Shown: positions 1 to 8,625, counted from the stretch's first letter. The stretch: DNA of 64,000 nucleotides from Herbaspirillum sp. 3R11 (GCF_004563925.1 NZ_SPNJ01000002.1:558001-622000), one strand, 5' to 3'. The notes: a model not told the origin generated them from the letters alone. Numbers and translations: made by a program.

Positions 1-1
1 C

Positions 2-400
2 TCATCAGTGCAAAGTATTCTGCGCGTACTGCGGCCAGGGGCCGCCTTCGTCATAGTCAACAAGAATGACGCGGGTGACTTTCGGAATGCCATCGTCAAG
101 ATCGTTGGGCGCCATGTAGCTCTACACCTGGCACACCCTAAAGCAAAGTATCGACCAGCCGAGATTCTGAGGTTCAATGGTTTTCAAGTAATTGAATGCA
201 CCGTGCTTCCCACATTAGAGCAACTATCTGCAGAGCAGGCCATTGCGCACGCGCGCTCCATGCGCTTGTGGGAGGAAGTGCAAGTAGCCCTCCGAGCGAC
301 AATCGAGGCAGAACTTGGTGACTATGTGCGAGGGCATTCGAGTGCGTCTGGAATATTCGAGCGCAAGCTCGAAGTAACGGTGGTGTCAGGACATAAGTAG
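2..400 (+). CDS. C-terminal part of a probable SAM-dependent methyltransferase (start outside window)
   Basis: The frame is open from the left edge, so the N-terminus is missing. The visible 130 or so residues begin with SILRVLRPGAAFVIVN, which resembles the strand after the SAM-binding core of class I methyltransferases (LRPGG-type motif). The rest (RPAEILRFNGF...) fits the C-terminal strands of such a fold. The glycine-rich SAM motif I would lie upstream and cannot be seen, so the family is inferred. A strong stem-loop terminator lies about 70 bases downstream and indicates that the transcript ends here. No partner gene is visible. Confidence 0.5.
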   Translation, partial: SSVQSILRVLRPGAAFVIVNKNDAGDFRNAIVKIVGRHVALHLAHPKAKYRPAEILRFNGFQVIECTVLPTLEQLSAEQAIAHARSMRLWEEVQVALRATIEAELGDYVRGHSSASGIFERKLEVTVVSGHK

Positions 401-467
401 GGACGGTACCGCCCGTAGTGGAATCCGTACTGAGCGAGTCAACACAGCAAGCTGGGTGACGCGTTGG

Positions 468-503
468 GCAATCAGGTGAGCAAAGCCACCTGATTGCGGT
501 TTT
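468..503 (+). terminator. Intrinsic terminator after the methyltransferase fragment
   Basis: Perfect 11-bp stem (GCAATCAGGTG / CACCTGATTGC) with an 8-base loop, followed by GGTTTT. It lies between the rightward gene ending at 400 and the leftward soxR gene ending at 586, so it may serve both transcripts. Confidence 0.75.
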
Positions 504-585
504 ATGTTGATGGCAAGGCACCGTATGCGCCACCGAAAGAGTCGTGGAAGATTGAGCTCTGGTGAGCGCCCCTTCCGGTTGTTAG

Positions 586-1050
586 CTAAGGTCGCTCGAG
601 AATCTGCGGACCTGGCCCAGTTTCCCCGAGCACGTCAGCTGGATTGCGCAACGGGCAATCCTTGAGGGAAAGACATCCGCAGCCTATGCAGCCGTCCAAC
701 TCGTTGCGCAAGCGCGTCAGCCGCTGTATACGGTTATCGAGATCTTCCTTCCATTGCGACGACATCTCCTTCCACTGCGCAGTGGTCAGCTTGCTAGTCG
801 CAGGGTATCGGCTGAATGCCGTACGAATTGATTCTAGAGAAATGCCGGTGCGCTGCGCCACCTTGATGATGGCGATATAGCGCAACGTGATCGCAGGATA
901 TCGCCGCTGATTACCTTCGCTGCGCGAGCACATGATTAGCCCTTTGGATTCGTAGAAGTGCAAGGTGGAGACCGCTACTCCGCTGCGCTTGGCCACCTCA
1001 CCGACAGTCAATGTCCTGTCGGATCCGACCGACCTTGGTTCTTCCTTCAT
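586..1050 (-). CDS. soxR: SoxR-type redox-sensing MerR-family regulator
   Basis: A 154-residue protein with an N-terminal MerR winged helix-turn-helix (about residues 14-75, [20 protein letters not shown]) and a dimerisation helix. The C-terminal [2Fe-2S] motif C-x2-C-x-C-x5-C is intact at residues 121, 124, 126 and 132 ([12 protein letters not shown]), followed by PLRNPAD. This is the SoxR signature: oxidation of the cluster by redox-cycling compounds turns the bound protein into an activator. The open frame extends 40 residues further upstream. I chose the ATG at 1050 because it starts just before the family's conserved region and leaves the SoxR box outside the gene. Transcription is divergent from the DUF2165 gene, and the operator lies between them, so that gene is the likely target. 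Confidence 0.92.
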   Translation of the reverse strand: MKEEPRSVGSDRTLTVGEVAKRSGVAVSTLHFYESKGLIMCSRSEGNQRRYPAITLRYIAIIKVAQRTGISLESIRTAFSRYPATSKLTTAQWKEMSSQWKEDLDNRIQRLTRLRNELDGCIGCGCLSLKDCPLRNPADVLGETGPGPQILERP

Positions 1051-1055
1051 ACCTC

Positions 1056-1086
1056 TTGACCTAAAGTTGACTTGAGGTATTAGAGT
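1056..1086 (+). promoter_or_regulatory. SoxR box within a MerR-type promoter
   Basis: CCTAAAGTTGACTTGAGG at 1060-1077 matches the enterobacterial soxS operator (CCTCAAGTTAACTTGAGG) at 16 of 18 positions. It sits in a 19-bp spacer between a -35 TTGACC (1056-1061) and a -10-like TAGAGT (1081-1086). The overlong 19-bp spacer is typical of MerR-family activated promoters. The promoter reads rightward into the DUF2165 gene and lies immediately upstream of the soxR start, so it may also mediate autoregulation. Confidence 0.8.
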
Positions 1087-1222
1087 GTATCTCGCTACGT
1101 TTGGCAAATCCTTTTGGCAGCGCCGTCTTGTCGGGCGGGGGGGGCGACGTATGGGTTTTGTCTGATGCACCGGCCATTAGCGCTAACTGGCCATAGCTTT
1201 CCTATTTAATAAAGGCCCATAT

Positions 1223-1708
1223 ATGAGTTTGCACAGTTCGCTGTGGCTTTTCCAGTCCGTCTACGCGGTTGGATTGGCCACATGGCTAACGATCGCTGTT
1301 ATCGATAACCTGAGAGGGTTCCGGGAGCTAGTCCATGTGGTGGGCATCACGATGTCCATGGCGCCTCTAAAGCGATCTCCCGTGATCCATTCGATCCTAT
1401 CAGAGCGCGCTGTGACATCAGTCCACTGGCATCGCCTGGCAGTGCTCTTGCTGCTGACACTGAAGCTCGTAGCAGCTATCACCTGCTGGACCGGTTGTTA
1501 CGAGTTGCTCATCGGTGCTGGTTTGAATCACGCCCTCCCTTGGCTCAATATCGCGTTGAGCGCATTCACTACGCTCCTGTTTGCCATGCATCTTGCTGGC
1601 CTTTGGTTCGCCTATTGGATTCGCGAGGACGACCTTCAACGCGGACATTTAGCGCTCCTGATCTGGACACTAGCTGCCTTCTTCTTGTTCAACGGCCATT
1701 GGGCATGA
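1223..1708 (+). CDS. DUF2165-family small integral membrane protein
   Basis: A 161-residue protein with four predicted membrane helices (about residues 8-28, 72-93, 105-129 and 140-157). The C-terminal pattern FAYWIREDDLQRGHLALLIWTLAA resembles the DUF2165 family of inner-membrane proteins, whose function is not established. The start ATG follows AAAGG with suitable spacing. The gene is the first one downstream of a SoxR-box promoter and divergent from soxR, which points to induction by redox-cycling compounds. A role in handling such compounds is inference only. Confidence 0.75.
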   Translation: MSLHSSLWLFQSVYAVGLATWLTIAVIDNLRGFRELVHVVGITMSMAPLKRSPVIHSILSERAVTSVHWHRLAVLLLLTLKLVAAITCWTGCYELLIGAGLNHALPWLNIALSAFTTLLFAMHLAGLWFAYWIREDDLQRGHLALLIWTLAAFFLFNGHWA

Positions 1709-2058
1709 ACCAAAAGGGCTTCCACATCTGAAAATTTATTCGTCCTCGCAGTGGGCGCCGTCATCCTCATCGCTTCTGTTTACGGGGAAGGTAATTTCAA
1801 AGACACCATGGATAGGCGCTTTTAGCGCCAGGAGATGTATTTGGAGTCGGCTATTTCCCCGGTTAAGGTAAATAGCCACCGTGTTTGCAGGGCTCTCGAT
1901 CAACAACGATGTCGCGTTAAAATGACGTGAATCTCGGCGCCCTTGACGGAGTCAGCGTTTTTACACAGCCTCGGCCAGAAGCAGACTTGAACACGCTGGT
2001 TTGATTGAGCAATATTGGCATTAAATTTGAGTGTTCCCTGAATAACCAGGAATTTGAA
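1709..2058. other. Stretch without a recognisable gene
   Basis: No convincing gene. It holds a short open stretch that would encode a hydrophobic helix (NLFVLAVGAVILIASVYG, about 1731-1785) but has no credible start. Two small hairpins are also present: GGCGC-TTTTA-GCGCC near 1816, and GGCTATTT...AAATAGCC near 1849-1877. It may be decayed DNA of the island. Confidence 0.5.
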
Positions 2059-2295
2059 ATGGCCTATTGGCATAGTGTGTGCCCTGTCTGTGAGCAAGGG
2101 CGTCTATTTGTCACGGTAGTACAAGATATTTAAGGGCTCTTTCTTCTATGTGAAGAATGTGAATCCGCATGGCAGACACCTGAAAATATCGATGTCAACA
2201 CACACTTTGACTTTTCGGCCAGGAGTGTAGTTCGTGCTAACTACAATGATGTAGCGGAAGCCGGATGGTTCCGTTATGAGCTGATTTCTACTTAG
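2059..2295 (+). pseudogene. Small Cys-rich (CPxC...CEEC) protein gene with an in-frame stop
   Basis: Reading from the ATG at 2059 (preceded by CCAGGAA) gives MAYWHSVCPVCEQGRLFV, then an in-frame TAA at 2131-2133. The same frame continues with LFLLCEECESAWQTPENI and ends ...DVAEAGWFRYELIST at a TAG. The whole unit is 78 residues plus the stop. The two Cys pairs and the EAGW ending resemble a widespread family of about 80-residue zinc-ribbon-like proteins that accompany toxins or occur alone; their function is uncertain. The stop at codon 25 makes the gene broken unless translation is suppressed or restarted. A perfect palindromic terminator follows. Confidence 0.6.
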
Positions 2296-2348
2296 AGGAA
2301 TTGCCGTAGATGTGAGAGTCTGCAATCGACCAGAAACTGACGTTTGAA

Positions 2349-2386
2349 CAAATAAATTAGCCCGCATATGCGGGCTAATTTATTTG
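2349..2386 (+). terminator. Perfect 19-bp palindromic terminator
   Basis: An uninterrupted inverted repeat with 19-base arms and no loop, AAATAAATTAGCCCGCAT being most of the left arm. A GC core (AGCCCGCATATGCGGGCT) is flanked by AT-rich ends, so a T-rich tract follows the stem on either strand. It lies downstream of the broken small gene and can act bidirectionally. Confidence 0.7.
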
Positions 2387-2541
2387 ATACATTCAGATAG
2401 CTAGAAAGATCAACTGAAGTGTCCACGACGCCGATCTGCGTGTCCAATCACTGAAATACGCCCCGGATGCGGTCGAACTCTTGTTGTAGTCGTCAATAAA
2501 ATAACAAATCCACAGAGTGCATATGGCTGACAATCCTCGTT

Positions 2542-2793
2542 TTACGGTGAAAATCGCTTAAGCAAATAGCGTTCGGATCCTAGGGGCGGGTCAAAGCGAG
2601 AACTGAGTGCAGGTTTGGTTTTCCGGCTACGCATCCTCCTGACTTGCTCTTCCGCTGCAAGCGCTCGCTCGCGATGCTGATTGGCATCTCGTAACAACAT
2701 TGCTACCTCATGCCAGTAGACGGCACAGAGGTCGCCGTCTTGTAGTTCCAGTTGGCGCAACTTCTTAAAAGCGATGTCCAAATCAATATCCAT
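2542..2793 (-). CDS. Hypothetical protein, 83 residues
   Basis: Not recognised. The product begins MDIDLDIAFKKLRQLELQDG and is rich in charged helix-forming residues; residues 35-65 (HRERALAAEEQVRRMRSRKTK) may form a short coiled coil with a basic end. I chose the ATG at 2793 because GAGGAC lies five bases upstream; a TTG at 2829 in the same frame has no ribosome binding site. It lies 64 bases downstream of another small leftward gene, so the two may share a transcript. Confidence 0.55.
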   Translation of the reverse strand: MDIDLDIAFKKLRQLELQDGDLCAVYWHEVAMLLRDANQHRERALAAEEQVRRMRSRKTKPALSSRFDPPLGSERYLLKRFSP

Positions 2794-2857
2794 TGTGTCC
2801 TCGATTGGATTGACGGCAGCTATCTTCAAGCTGGAAGTGCCCCATGCAGCCTCCTTT

Positions 2858-3307
2858 CTATAAATATACGTCTAAGTTCTTAACCACGGAAAGTAGGCGT
2901 TTTATGCGCTCTTGGCTCGTTTGCACCATGTACTTTCTTTGACATTCAGCGACAAACTCTCGCGTTTCATATGGCATGCCGGCGAGAACCTCCGCCGGCG
3001 ACAGTTCATTGAGTTCATCGCGTTGAACGGTCCAGAATATGTGTATCTCAGATCCTGGCTTTTCAGAAAGATGAGGCAAGATTTTTTTGATCAAATAAGG
3101 CGCAGGCCAAATAAATTGCCATGCAGGGAAGTCGGAGATGGCATTCGCGCCACGCTTTTGTATCCCATATAAGCAATGGGCTTCGAGCGCGCCTAGGACT
3201 TCGGCATTACTTCCGTGATTCTGCATACGCAGAATCAACTCACTCACAGCCCATCTTGAAACAGGAAGCGTGGTGCGCACCTCTGGCGCGACATATGGAA
3301 TGTTCAT
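2858..3307 (-). CDS. Hypothetical protein, 149 residues
   Basis: Not recognised. A soluble protein with no signal peptide or membrane helix. It contains tryptophan- and proline-rich segments (FPAWQFIWPAPYLIKKILPHL) and a C-terminal basic helix (RKYMVQTSQERIKRLLSVVKNL). It is leftward, followed by the 83-residue gene. The start ATG has only a weak ribosome binding site. GC content and codon use match the island rather than the core, consistent with acquired DNA. Confidence 0.55.
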   Translation of the reverse strand: MNIPYVAPEVRTTLPVSRWAVSELILRMQNHGSNAEVLGALEAHCLYGIQKRGANAISDFPAWQFIWPAPYLIKKILPHLSEKPGSEIHIFWTVQRDELNELSPAEVLAGMPYETREFVAECQRKYMVQTSQERIKRLLSVVKNLDVYL

Positions 3308-3414
3308 AAGAAGACCACGCTAATAAACGCCCATGCCAGGCGCCGACTCAAGGCCCCGATATACATAAAATATTTGGATGAGAGCGGATCTTGAGTTAAT
3401 GAACTGACCACGGA

Positions 3415-4074
3415 TTAATTTTCGACTTTCCAGTTGCCATCGACTGGAGTAAGCGTCTTAGTAACTTCAACTGTGGCGCCCTTCAATACGCTTTTGACTT
3501 CAGGAAAGGCATCCTGGATTTTCTTATTGGATGCCCAGCCGGCCACGTTATCAGTACGAACGACGTACTTGACCTCGGCCGTTCTCTTGCCGTCCCCGCC
3601 CTCAATTTCTGTGATTGATTCGACCTTATCCAGGACGAATTTACCGTAACAGAACTCAGGGCGATTCACGTCAATCCATGCACCCATCGCATAAGCTTCA
3701 CGAGGTTTCGTACCGAAGAACTTGCTGCCGAGATCAGTGACCGTGAAGCGCACTACCGACATTTGGGCGCCAAAATTCCCGCCGGCGCTGACGCTCGTCG
3801 AATTACGCCCCACTAAACCCACATTTTCCAAGGCACTTAGTTGCGCAGGTAGGCCGTCGTTCATGATCTCCATAATGGAAGGATTCAGGTCTCGAGGGCT
3901 GATATCGACTGGGAACTTGCCGACATAGAGACAAAGATCGCCTCGTTTTGCGTAGTACTGATCCAACGTCAGCTTTGCCGTATCGTCGGATGGTTTTCCA
4001 TCTTTTTTGCAAGCGGTGACCGTAAGCAAGCAGATAGCGCACATTAGTGCGCGACATATCGTGTTTTTTATCAT
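3415..4074 (-). CDS. Predicted lipoprotein of unknown function
   Basis: From the ATG at 4074 the product has 219 residues. It starts with a lipoprotein signal peptide (MIKNTICRALMCAICLLTVTAC) with lipobox TVTAC and Cys at about residue 22, so it should be lipidated and anchored in the cell envelope. The mature part is soluble and has no domain I recognise; its end (ATVEVTKTLTPVDGNWKVEN) recalls the last strands of cystatin/NTF2-like lipoproteins. The frame opens further upstream to 4173, but only the 4074 start gives a signal peptide. It is followed on the same strand by small genes and preceded by a zinc-ribbon membrane protein gene. Confidence 0.7.
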   Translation of the reverse strand: MIKNTICRALMCAICLLTVTACKKDGKPSDDTAKLTLDQYYAKRGDLCLYVGKFPVDISPRDLNPSIMEIMNDGLPAQLSALENVGLVGRNSTSVSAGGNFGAQMSVVRFTVTDLGSKFFGTKPREAYAMGAWIDVNRPEFCYGKFVLDKVESITEIEGGDGKRTAEVKYVVRTDNVAGWASNKKIQDAFPEVKSVLKGATVEVTKTLTPVDGNWKVEN

Positions 4075-4176
4075 GTTCTGGCAGTGAGTTATTAGTTCAT
4101 CGGTTGTTGGCGGAGTGGTCGCTGACTGAATCCGTTCACAGTCGGGGGTAATTTCCAGTCTCAGTGGTCTCACTCT

Positions 4177-4503
4177 CTACCGTCGACGTCCCGAAAATCG
4201 CTTGTACAGCTGGTAGGCGATAAATCCCCAGAAGGCCAAGGAGCCTAGGCCAATGAACACCTCCGTGATGTCCTGGCTTTTAAACAGCTGGGCGATAAAA
4301 CCTAGGCCGAAGATTAAGCCGGCCACGATAACCACCAACCAGCCGAAGATCGTCAATTGCCCGCCAGACTGATACATGACACCCCCACAAAACGGGCATA
4401 GATGCTGTGTCGCCATGTATCGGAGGGCACCAAAGGCTGGCCGGTAGCGCCACAGTTTGGGGGCGCAATTCTTCTCACAATGCGGGCATTGGGTCTTATC
4501 CAT
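4177..4503 (-). CDS. Zinc-ribbon membrane protein, 108 residues
   Basis: The N-terminal half has two CxxC pairs (CPHCEKNC near residue 6 and CPFCGG near residue 36) that would form a zinc ribbon. The C-terminal half has two predicted membrane helices (about residues 51-71 and 80-98) and a basic tail (YKRFSGRRR). Many small inner-membrane proteins have this plan, and no function is assigned. The gene ends about 100 bases upstream of the lipoprotein start, and the two could be cotranscribed. Confidence 0.7.
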   Translation of the reverse strand: MDKTQCPHCEKNCAPKLWRYRPAFGALRYMATQHLCPFCGGVMYQSGGQLTIFGWLVVIVAGLIFGLGFIAQLFKSQDITEVFIGLGSLAFWGFIAYQLYKRFSGRRR

Positions 4504-4551
4504 TTTTCTTGGTTACTTTCTTAGGACCTATGAGAGTGTGTGGAGGCGTAT

Positions 4552-4797
4552 CTATTGCTTGCTCAGGTGATGTTCCAAATCTTTTGATAGCGTCTGCTTC
4601 AATGCCTTCGCCCATCTTGCGAATTCATCGATAGGTTGTATGGATTCGGCTGGCTCTTCAGACTGTCCGCGGGACCGAATCAGGCGCCATTGGACGAATA
4701 GACTCCCGTCCACCGCCATGCTGATGGATTTCACTTTTCTAATGACACCGCCATGTCCGATGTAGATGGAAAATGGCCGAATCTCGCCTTTCTTCAT
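4552..4797 (-). CDS. Hypothetical protein, 81 residues
   Basis: Not recognised. It starts MKKGEIRPFSIYIGHGGVIR. The ATG is preceded by AGGAATACACCC, a good ribosome binding site. The N-terminal half looks beta-rich (SMAVDGSLFVQWRLIRSR) and the C-terminal half helical (FARWAKALKQTLSKDLEHHL). It is divergent from the XRE regulator, whose promoter region it shares. It is the first of several small leftward genes running to 2542. Confidence 0.6.
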   Translation of the reverse strand: MKKGEIRPFSIYIGHGGVIRKVKSISMAVDGSLFVQWRLIRSRGQSEEPAESIQPIDEFARWAKALKQTLSKDLEHHLSKQ

Positions 4798-4890
4798 GGG
4801 TGTATTCCTGAAAACGATTAAATGAACACTATAGATTGTAGCTCTAAAGTGTTCAAAATGAGTACATCAGTCTCTTTAGGAGACTGTTAT

Positions 4891-5169
4891 ATGAAGTTGC
4901 GAGAAGGATTTGCTGCCGCGCTCCGAGAGACTCGGAAACAACAGGAATTGACCCAAGAGGATTTTTCGGACGTTTCGAGCCGTACTTATCTGAGTACGCT
5001 TGAACGAGGCATGAAATCACCTACATTGGACAAGCTTGAAGAAATTGCTTCAGTAATAGGTGTTCATCCCGTTACTCTTTTGATTATGGCGTACTGCAAG
5101 ATAGAGAACGTGGACGCCAAGACCTTCTGCAACAAAATACTGTCAGAAACGGCTAAATTTTCAAACTAA
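4891..5169 (+). CDS. XRE-family helix-turn-helix regulator
   Basis: A 92-residue protein that is almost entirely a Cro/C1-type helix-turn-helix: LREGFAAALRETRKQQELTQEDFSDVSSRTYLSTLERGMKSPTLDKLEEIASVIGVHP. I chose the ATG at 4891 because AGGAGA lies seven bases upstream; upstream in-frame ATGs lack such a site. Short stand-alone XRE proteins often sit beside defence operons and control them or neighbouring genes. Here it precedes the Gabija-like pair by about 170 bases on the same strand and is divergent from the 81-residue gene. Its target is inferred from position only. Confidence 0.85.
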   Translation: MKLREGFAAALRETRKQQELTQEDFSDVSSRTYLSTLERGMKSPTLDKLEEIASVIGVHPVTLLIMAYCKIENVDAKTFCNKILSETAKFSN

Positions 5170-5340
5170 CGAGTATGTTTGGAGTGTGATCCTGAAGAAT
5201 GAGGATATTTCGAGAATCTCATCTACCTTATGATTACAGATCTATTCCGTCAGAACATAATCTTTTGCTTCGACATTACGCGCAACTAAGATCAACGAGT
5301 GTTCGCAAGCTGGCCACAATAAAACTGCATTGAGGAATCA

Positions 5341-7046
5341 ATGAAAATAAGACGGCTCTCAATAGTAAATTTTAAGGGAATCAAAAATCTCGAATGGACG
5401 CTTCCAAATGAAGGTATCTACTGTCTTATCGGGAAAGGAGATTCGGCTAAGACGACTGTGCTGGAGGCAATTCGGTGCGTTTTTAGTTCCGCCTGGAATT
5501 TACCTTTTTTTGACTCCGATTTTCATGCGTGCGACACCACAAATCCTATCAAGATTGAAATCGTACTAGGCGAGTTGACCGATGAGTTCTGTTCGGACAA
5601 AAAATATTCCGATCATTTACGGGGCTGGAACAAAAATAAGAAAAAATTGAATGACGAGCCTGCCGATGATGATGAAGAAGTTTTAAGCGTGCGGCTGAGA
5701 GTTGAAAAGGATTTGGAGCCTAAATGGAAGGTCGTTACTGACCGCAATCCTGATGGTGTCGACTTCAAGACTGCCGATCGTGCAAAAGTAGGTGTCGGCA
5801 TGATTGGTAATTTAAACGAGAAACAGCTCAGTTGGGCTACAGGAACCGTTCTGGCTCAAATCACCGAATCTGACAATCTAAACAGCTCCCTGGTGGATGC
5901 GACTCGCGCAGCGCGAAGTTCTCTAGATGGCCAGAGGAACGCACTTGAAAAGTTCGATGCCGCAGCAGCAAAATCACAGGCCGTCGCGACAAATCTGGGG
6001 GTACCAGTCGCTTATGAATACAAAGCCCATTTGGATCTGAGTTCGATAAATATCCGCATCGGTGGATTGACTCTGCACGACGGAGAAATTCCATTGCGTC
6101 AACTGGGGTTGGGATCTAGACGCATGTTGCTCTGTGGAATACAGCAGGAAAGCTTACAGGAGCAACATATCACCCTCTTTGATGAGTTGGAATATGGTTT
6201 AGAGCCCCATAGAATCGCCAGACTAGTTAGCACATCAAGGATGACCAGAAAGGGCAATATTTCCTTACCACCCATTCCCCAACCGTTTTACGAGAATTGA
6301 CTGTCGAACATCTCCATATCGTCCACAGAGATGCCGACGGTGTTCAGGTCGTGCATGCCGCCGGAGATGATCTGCAGGGTCTGAATATTCAAGGTCATGT
6401 GCGTTCGAGTGCTGAAGCGTTTCTATCCAAAAAGGTCATTATCTGTGAAGGACAGACCGAGGTGGGTTTTATGCGCGGCATGGACCATCTCTGGTCGAAG
6501 CCCCCGCAGACTAAGGAGCCATTTTCATATATGGGCATAGTTTTACTGAACGCCGGCGGCGCTAGCAAGATCTCGGGACTGGCCACCGGATTTCGCAGAC
6601 TACATTACGATGTGATTGTCCTGGCAGACGGCGATGCGCAGGATCAATTCTCAGATCAAAACGCGGCAGATCTGCGAAAAATCGGGGCCTCGGTTACGAT
6701 GTGGGCGAATAATCTATCGATCGAGCAGTGTGCTATGAGCGACTTACCTTGGATGCAAGTGCAGGCGAGTCTTACTTTGGCCGCGGAGCGTGAATTTCCG
6801 GTAGTTGCTCAGGTTGCCTCTAAATTACAACAAGCGCTGCCACCGGACTTTAGCACTTGGGAGGACTCTCCAGCGCTACGTGCTGCGATCGGTGCTGCGG
6901 CTAAAGGATGTAGCTGGTTTAAGGACATTACTCACGGCGAGCTCTGGGGAGAAATCGTCTTCTCGGCATTAGCTATCCCTGCCTTTCAAAAAACGGATTT
7001 AGCGACCAAGCTGCAGCAACTACGCGATTGGATTGACAATGATTGA
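5341..7046 (+). pseudogene. Gabija GajA-like OLD-family ATPase/TOPRIM nuclease, split by a frameshift
   Basis: Two consecutive frames (5341-6300 and the frame ending at 7046) form one protein of about 568 residues, close to the GajA length. The N-terminal ABC-type ATPase has MKIRRLSIVNFKGIKNLEW, a Walker A variant GKGDSAKTT and Walker B LFDELEYGLEP. The reading frame is then lost between 6226 and 6233. The missing H-loop, QYFLTTHSPTVLREL, is encoded in frame +3 from about 6231. The TOPRIM domain follows with VIICEGQTE and VLADGDAQ. Inserting one base near 6229 restores the whole protein. The ATG follows TGAGGAATCA. OLD-family nucleases of this plan, paired with a UvrD-like helicase, make up the Gabija anti-phage system. 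As read, the ATPase half would end in about 23 wrong residues. Either the gene is dead or the base is a sequencing error; no slippery heptamer is visible. Confidence 0.85.
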
Positions 7047-8475
7047 CGACCTTCCCGAAACGCTTGCCAAGAGCGTCGGAAAGGGCTATGTAATTGCACC
7101 TGCTGGATTTGGCAAAACACATTTGATTGCGGAGTCTGTTCGGAAAGCCTCGAAACGGCAGTTGGTACTAACGCATACCTATGCTGGCGTTAATGCAATC
7201 AGAAAGAAAATGCAGTTATTGAAAATCCCGTCGTCCTTATATCACGTTGATACTATTGCCAGTTGGTCGCTGCGCCAATGTCTAAGTTACCCCAAAACAT
7301 CCGGGTGGAAAAAGGAGGCTCCGTCAAAAAATGATTGGAACAAGCTCTATGGAGTCTGTTCAGGGCTATTAGATCGTCCGTTTATGCGTCGCATCATACT
7401 GAGTTCATATGGTGGTCTGTATGTTGACGAGTACCAGGATTGCAATAAATGTCAACACGCGTTAATCGAAGCTCTAAGTAATCTGGTGCCATCTCGCATT
7501 CTGGGTGACCCTATGCAGGCGATTTTCGATTTTTCCGGCCAAGAAAAGCCAATCGATTGGGAAACGGAAATCTATCCTCATTATCAACTTCTCGGAAAAC
7601 TGAGTGAGCCTTGGAGATGGAAACGCGCTGGCGCGGACGAATTAGCTAAATGGTTGAAAGAGGCCCGCGCACTTCTTGAAAAAAATGCTCAAATTCCTCT
7701 AACAGGAAAATTGCCAGCAGGCGTCAATCTTCATTCAATAGATATCAATGACTACGCTGCCCGTGGACGGCTTAATTGCTTTTATAAACATAAAGGCAAC
7801 ATGGATTCGGTTATCGCAATCTATTCGGGGGACGTCAAATCTAAGAATAAGGCGCACAGCCTCGCGAGAAGTCTGAGTGGGGATTTCTCTAGCTTAGAGG
7901 AAGTTGAAGGAAAGGATCTTCACAGTATTGTAAAAAAAATAGATGCGGCGAATACCTCAGCCGCCACATTACTCTTGAGTGTCGGACTTTTAAAAAAATG
8001 CTGCACCGCTATCAATGAAGTACTCACGGCATCAATTAAGAAGGGAGAAGTAGGTAAAGTCACTCGATCAACAAGATGTCCTGAGATCCTTATCGCCGCC
8101 AACGCATTTTTAGCGTCCGACTCATATCAAGACTTGGCGCAATTTCTTCACCTTGTGCAGAATAGGCACGAAGTAACTGTATATCGACGTGATCTTCTTT
8201 ACCGATTAATGAATGTGTTTCGAACATATGCGGAACACGATGCGCCGACTCTCGCTGAGGCTGCCACTAGATATCAACAGCAATTCCGGCATTCAGGTAG
8301 ACCGATACGACACAATCGGCTTATTGCCACCACGTTGCTGGTGAAGGGACTTGAGTACGATCACGCTATCGTTTTGGAAGCCGACACAATGAGCATAAAA
8401 GATCTTTACGTGGCAATTACTCGCGGATCTAAATCCGTCACACTCGTGACTGTAGCCCAAAGCGTACCAGCATAA
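7039..8475 (+). CDS. Gabija GajB-like UvrD/Rep-type helicase
   Basis: A 478-residue superfamily 1A helicase-like protein. Walker A is APAGFGKT at residues 20-27. Motif II is VDEYQD around residue 130, motif III is LGDPMQAIFDFSG, and the C-terminal motifs V/VI are VKGLEYDHAIVLE and LYVAITRGSKSVTLV. Its size is close to GajB (about 490 residues) and well below full UvrD (over 700). It overlaps the end of the nuclease gene by eight bases (ATG at 7039 against the stop at 7044-7046), so the two are probably translationally coupled. In Gabija, GajB works with the GajA nuclease to degrade phage DNA. This gene is intact even though its partner is frameshifted. The next genes are on the opposite strand. 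Confidence 0.85.
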   Translation: MIDDLPETLAKSVGKGYVIAPAGFGKTHLIAESVRKASKRQLVLTHTYAGVNAIRKKMQLLKIPSSLYHVDTIASWSLRQCLSYPKTSGWKKEAPSKNDWNKLYGVCSGLLDRPFMRRIILSSYGGLYVDEYQDCNKCQHALIEALSNLVPSRILGDPMQAIFDFSGQEKPIDWETEIYPHYQLLGKLSEPWRWKRAGADELAKWLKEARALLEKNAQIPLTGKLPAGVNLHSIDINDYAARGRLNCFYKHKGNMDSVIAIYSGDVKSKNKAHSLARSLSGDFSSLEEVEGKDLHSIVKKIDAANTSAATLLLSVGLLKKCCTAINEVLTASIKKGEVGKVTRSTRCPEILIAANAFLASDSYQDLAQFLHLVQNRHEVTVYRRDLLYRLMNVFRTYAEHDAPTLAEAATRYQQQFRHSGRPIRHNRLIATTLLVKGLEYDHAIVLEADTMSIKDLYVAITRGSKSVTLVTVAQSVPA

Positions 8476-8625
8476 GCGTGTCGCCACTATTTCGCGGAAG
8501 CTGAGGCGCGGAGGAGTATACGATCGAGTCTCTGTCTATGGACGGTACTGTGAGGTCGATTAATGGTAGATGGCAATTCCTCGCACAAATCAACAGGCGG
8601 GCGGTTTGATCGAAAACCAATGTGT

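Noticed and set aside
1930..1990. Sequence around GTCAGCGTTTTTACACAGCC looks like an insertion-sequence end
   Set aside because: No matching inverted copy or transposase frame is found nearby, and I cannot name the element.
5431..5460. Walker A of the GajA-like protein has Ala before Lys (GKGDSAKTT) and might be inactive
   Set aside because: OLD-family relatives, as I recall them, vary at this position (Ser, Thr, Cys or Ala), so this is not a safe sign of inactivation.
6200..6300. Programmed ribosomal frameshifting as the link between the two GajA-like frames
   Set aside because: The overlap region has no slippery heptamer of the X XXY YYZ kind and no clear downstream pseudoknot. A single-base deletion explains the data more simply.
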